From the IMG/VR virus record IMGVR_UViG_3300047666_000303, positions 1-20,229 of that record: a stretch of DNA of 20,229 bases; one strand, written 5' to 3'. The position numbers and the translations under genes are program-made. Within the stretch, counting starts at the first letter, position 1. Every line of letters starts with the position of its first letter. The stretch comes from a virus. The notes under the pieces were generated by a model. The model was not told the origin of the DNA. It saw only the letters and a list, made by a program, of their open reading frames with translations, and ran no database searches. This document shows positions 19,253-20,229 of the stretch, piece by piece.

Positions 19253-20229
19253 CTACTCCTCCCAAAAGTCATCTAAAAAGTTTATCTGATTCATAAGGCT
19301 GCCTACTGCGTCCCCTAGGTTCATACTAGCAAAGGGTACAGAATACGTAGGGTTCCCTTGTTGAAGCTTAGTAAAGTCTCCCCACACTGCTCCGCCAACG
19401 CGATATTTGTAATCGTTGGTAAAGTTGTCACCTGTAAGTAGGCCAGAAAATGTATCCGTCATAGATACAGGCAAGGCTGTGTAAGAGTTATACAGAAAGG
19501 AGTCTTTAGCTAATGCACCTAGGCCATCTGAGCCTGAATACTTTTGGTCTTCAGGGTCTCTTATAGCGTCTTTCATCATTAGGATACCTCCCCACATAGC
19601 TGTATTACCAGCAAAGCCCATCAACTGTTTAATATCAGCTTCTTGCATACCCCGAACTAAGAGTCTTTCATAGGATTCAAAAGGAAACCGCATGAACTTC
19701 ATCATAATTCTAGGTACAAACTGCCCACCGTCCATATTAGTCATGAACTTAGGAAGCGTAGCTCCATTAGGGTGTAGAATAGTACGCTCAACATTGTTCA
19801 TGACTGCCAAGGTAATATCTTCATCTAACTTGCCCCATGTACTGCGGTTAAAGTTACCAATAGCTCCCTTAGCATCTACTTGAAGGGTAGTGCGTATCCG
19901 CTCTAAGTCTTCGGCATCAAAACCCATATCTTGCATGCGCTTCATGTCAGCTTTGCTAATCTTTTTGCCTAGCACTGAAAGTCCAGCTAAGAAATCAACA
20001 GATAAAGCTGCCGTAGTCATTCTCAACATATCAGTCAACGGCAATAGACCACTAAAGACAGCAGATTTTTGCACAGCGATGTCTAGCTTGTTTTGAAAGC
20101 CTACAGAATCTAACGCTCCGTCAGCTTCAAACCTATTGGCTTTAACATTAAAGTTAGCGTCGCCATAAGAAATCATCATCTGGATAGAGTTTTTGTCGTG
20201 CACAGTACCATAACGATAAGCCTTGTATA
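19253..20229 (-). CDS. Internal virion protein, T7 gp16-like, C-terminal part
   Basis: The reading frame is open to the right edge, so only the last 325 residues or so of a large protein are seen. A GTG at 20203 is probably internal. The segments RIMMKFMRFPFESYERLLVRGM, MGFAGNTAMWGGI and GDAVGSLMNQINFLDDFWEE resemble the C-terminal region of the large internal core proteins of T7-like phages, which are ejected into the cell and help carry DNA across the envelope. Hydrophobic alanine- and glycine-rich stretches (SVDFLAGLSVLG, AGNTAMWGGILMM) fit membrane contact. In T7, tail fibre and lysis genes separate gp16 from gp18. Here terS follows directly, so these must lie elsewhere. Confidence 0.75.
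   Translation of the reverse strand, partial: YKAYRYGTVHDKNSIQMMISYGDANFNVKANRFEADGALDSVGFQNKLDIAVQKSAVFSGLLPLTDMLRMTTAALSVDFLAGLSVLGKKISKADMKRMQDMGFDAEDLERIRTTLQVDAKGAIGNFNRSTWGKLDEDITLAVMNNVERTILHPNGATLPKFMTNMDGGQFVPRIMMKFMRFPFESYERLLVRGMQEADIKQLMGFAGNTAMWGGILMMKDAIRDPEDQKYSGSDGLGALAKDSFLYNSYTALPVSMTDTFSGLLTGDNFTNDYKYRVGGAVWGDFTKLQQGNPTYSVPFASMNLGDAVGSLMNQINFLDDFWEE

Overview
This window is a stretch of a T7-like podovirus genome (lytic phage of the Autographiviridae type or a close marine relative). All supported genes lie on the minus strand, so the gene order reads right to left. The evidence is a single-subunit T7-type RNA polymerase, a gp4-type primase-helicase, a family A T7-type DNA polymerase, a gp2.5-type ssDNA-binding protein, gp18/gp19-type terminase subunits and a gp16-like internal virion protein. 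G+C is in the low to mid 40s by eye. Class II ribonucleotide reductase, ThyX and a dATP/dGTP pyrophosphohydrolase-like domain are typical of marine podoviruses. The host cannot be named. A PqqA-like peptide of the gamma/betaproteobacterial type points to a PQQ-using proteobacterium, perhaps a methylotroph or alcohol oxidiser.

Layout, right to left. From 20229 to 17187 is the end of the late region: the C-terminal part of a large internal virion protein, TerS and TerL. From 17186 to 16002 is about 1.2 kb that is almost free of genes. It holds tandem 10-bp arrays, a 29-bp tandem repeat, dyads, sigma70-like promoters and one 24-codon gene that reads as PqqA. From 16001 to 11124 is the early region: a papain-like cysteine protease, a gp88-like Cys-cluster protein, many tightly packed small genes (several single-span membrane peptides), thyX and acidic small proteins. 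From 11113 to 3734 are the RNA polymerase, an AT-rich intergenic control region, SSB, a RusA-type resolvase, a 52-aa protein, primase-helicase and DNA polymerase. From 3723 to 1 are a two-part protein ending in a pyrophosphohydrolase-like domain, a small membrane protein, an exported protein, the B12-dependent ribonucleotide reductase and the start of a ClpP-like serine protease cut by the window edge.

In T7 the terminase genes end the genome and the early genes begin it. Here they face each other across 16002-17186, so this region should contain the physical genome ends of the virion, or the junction of a circularised or concatemeric assembly. Host sigma70-like promoters near 16.36-16.58 kb would start early transcription leftward, and the phage polymerase would then read the DNA-metabolism and late genes.

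The most notable results are as follows. (1) A phage-encoded PqqA-like precursor peptide with the Glu-x3-Tyr cross-link motif and its own ribosome binding site, with no other pqq gene in view. (2) A two-part control module present once after the RNA polymerase gene and once after terL. It consists of a bulged hairpin with conserved stems plus a CTTTAAG/CTTAAAG dyad, and sits where T7 carries its primary origin and its right-end phiOR region. (3) A genome-end region with helically phased 10-bp repeats, one of which supplies the -35 box of a good sigma70-like promoter.
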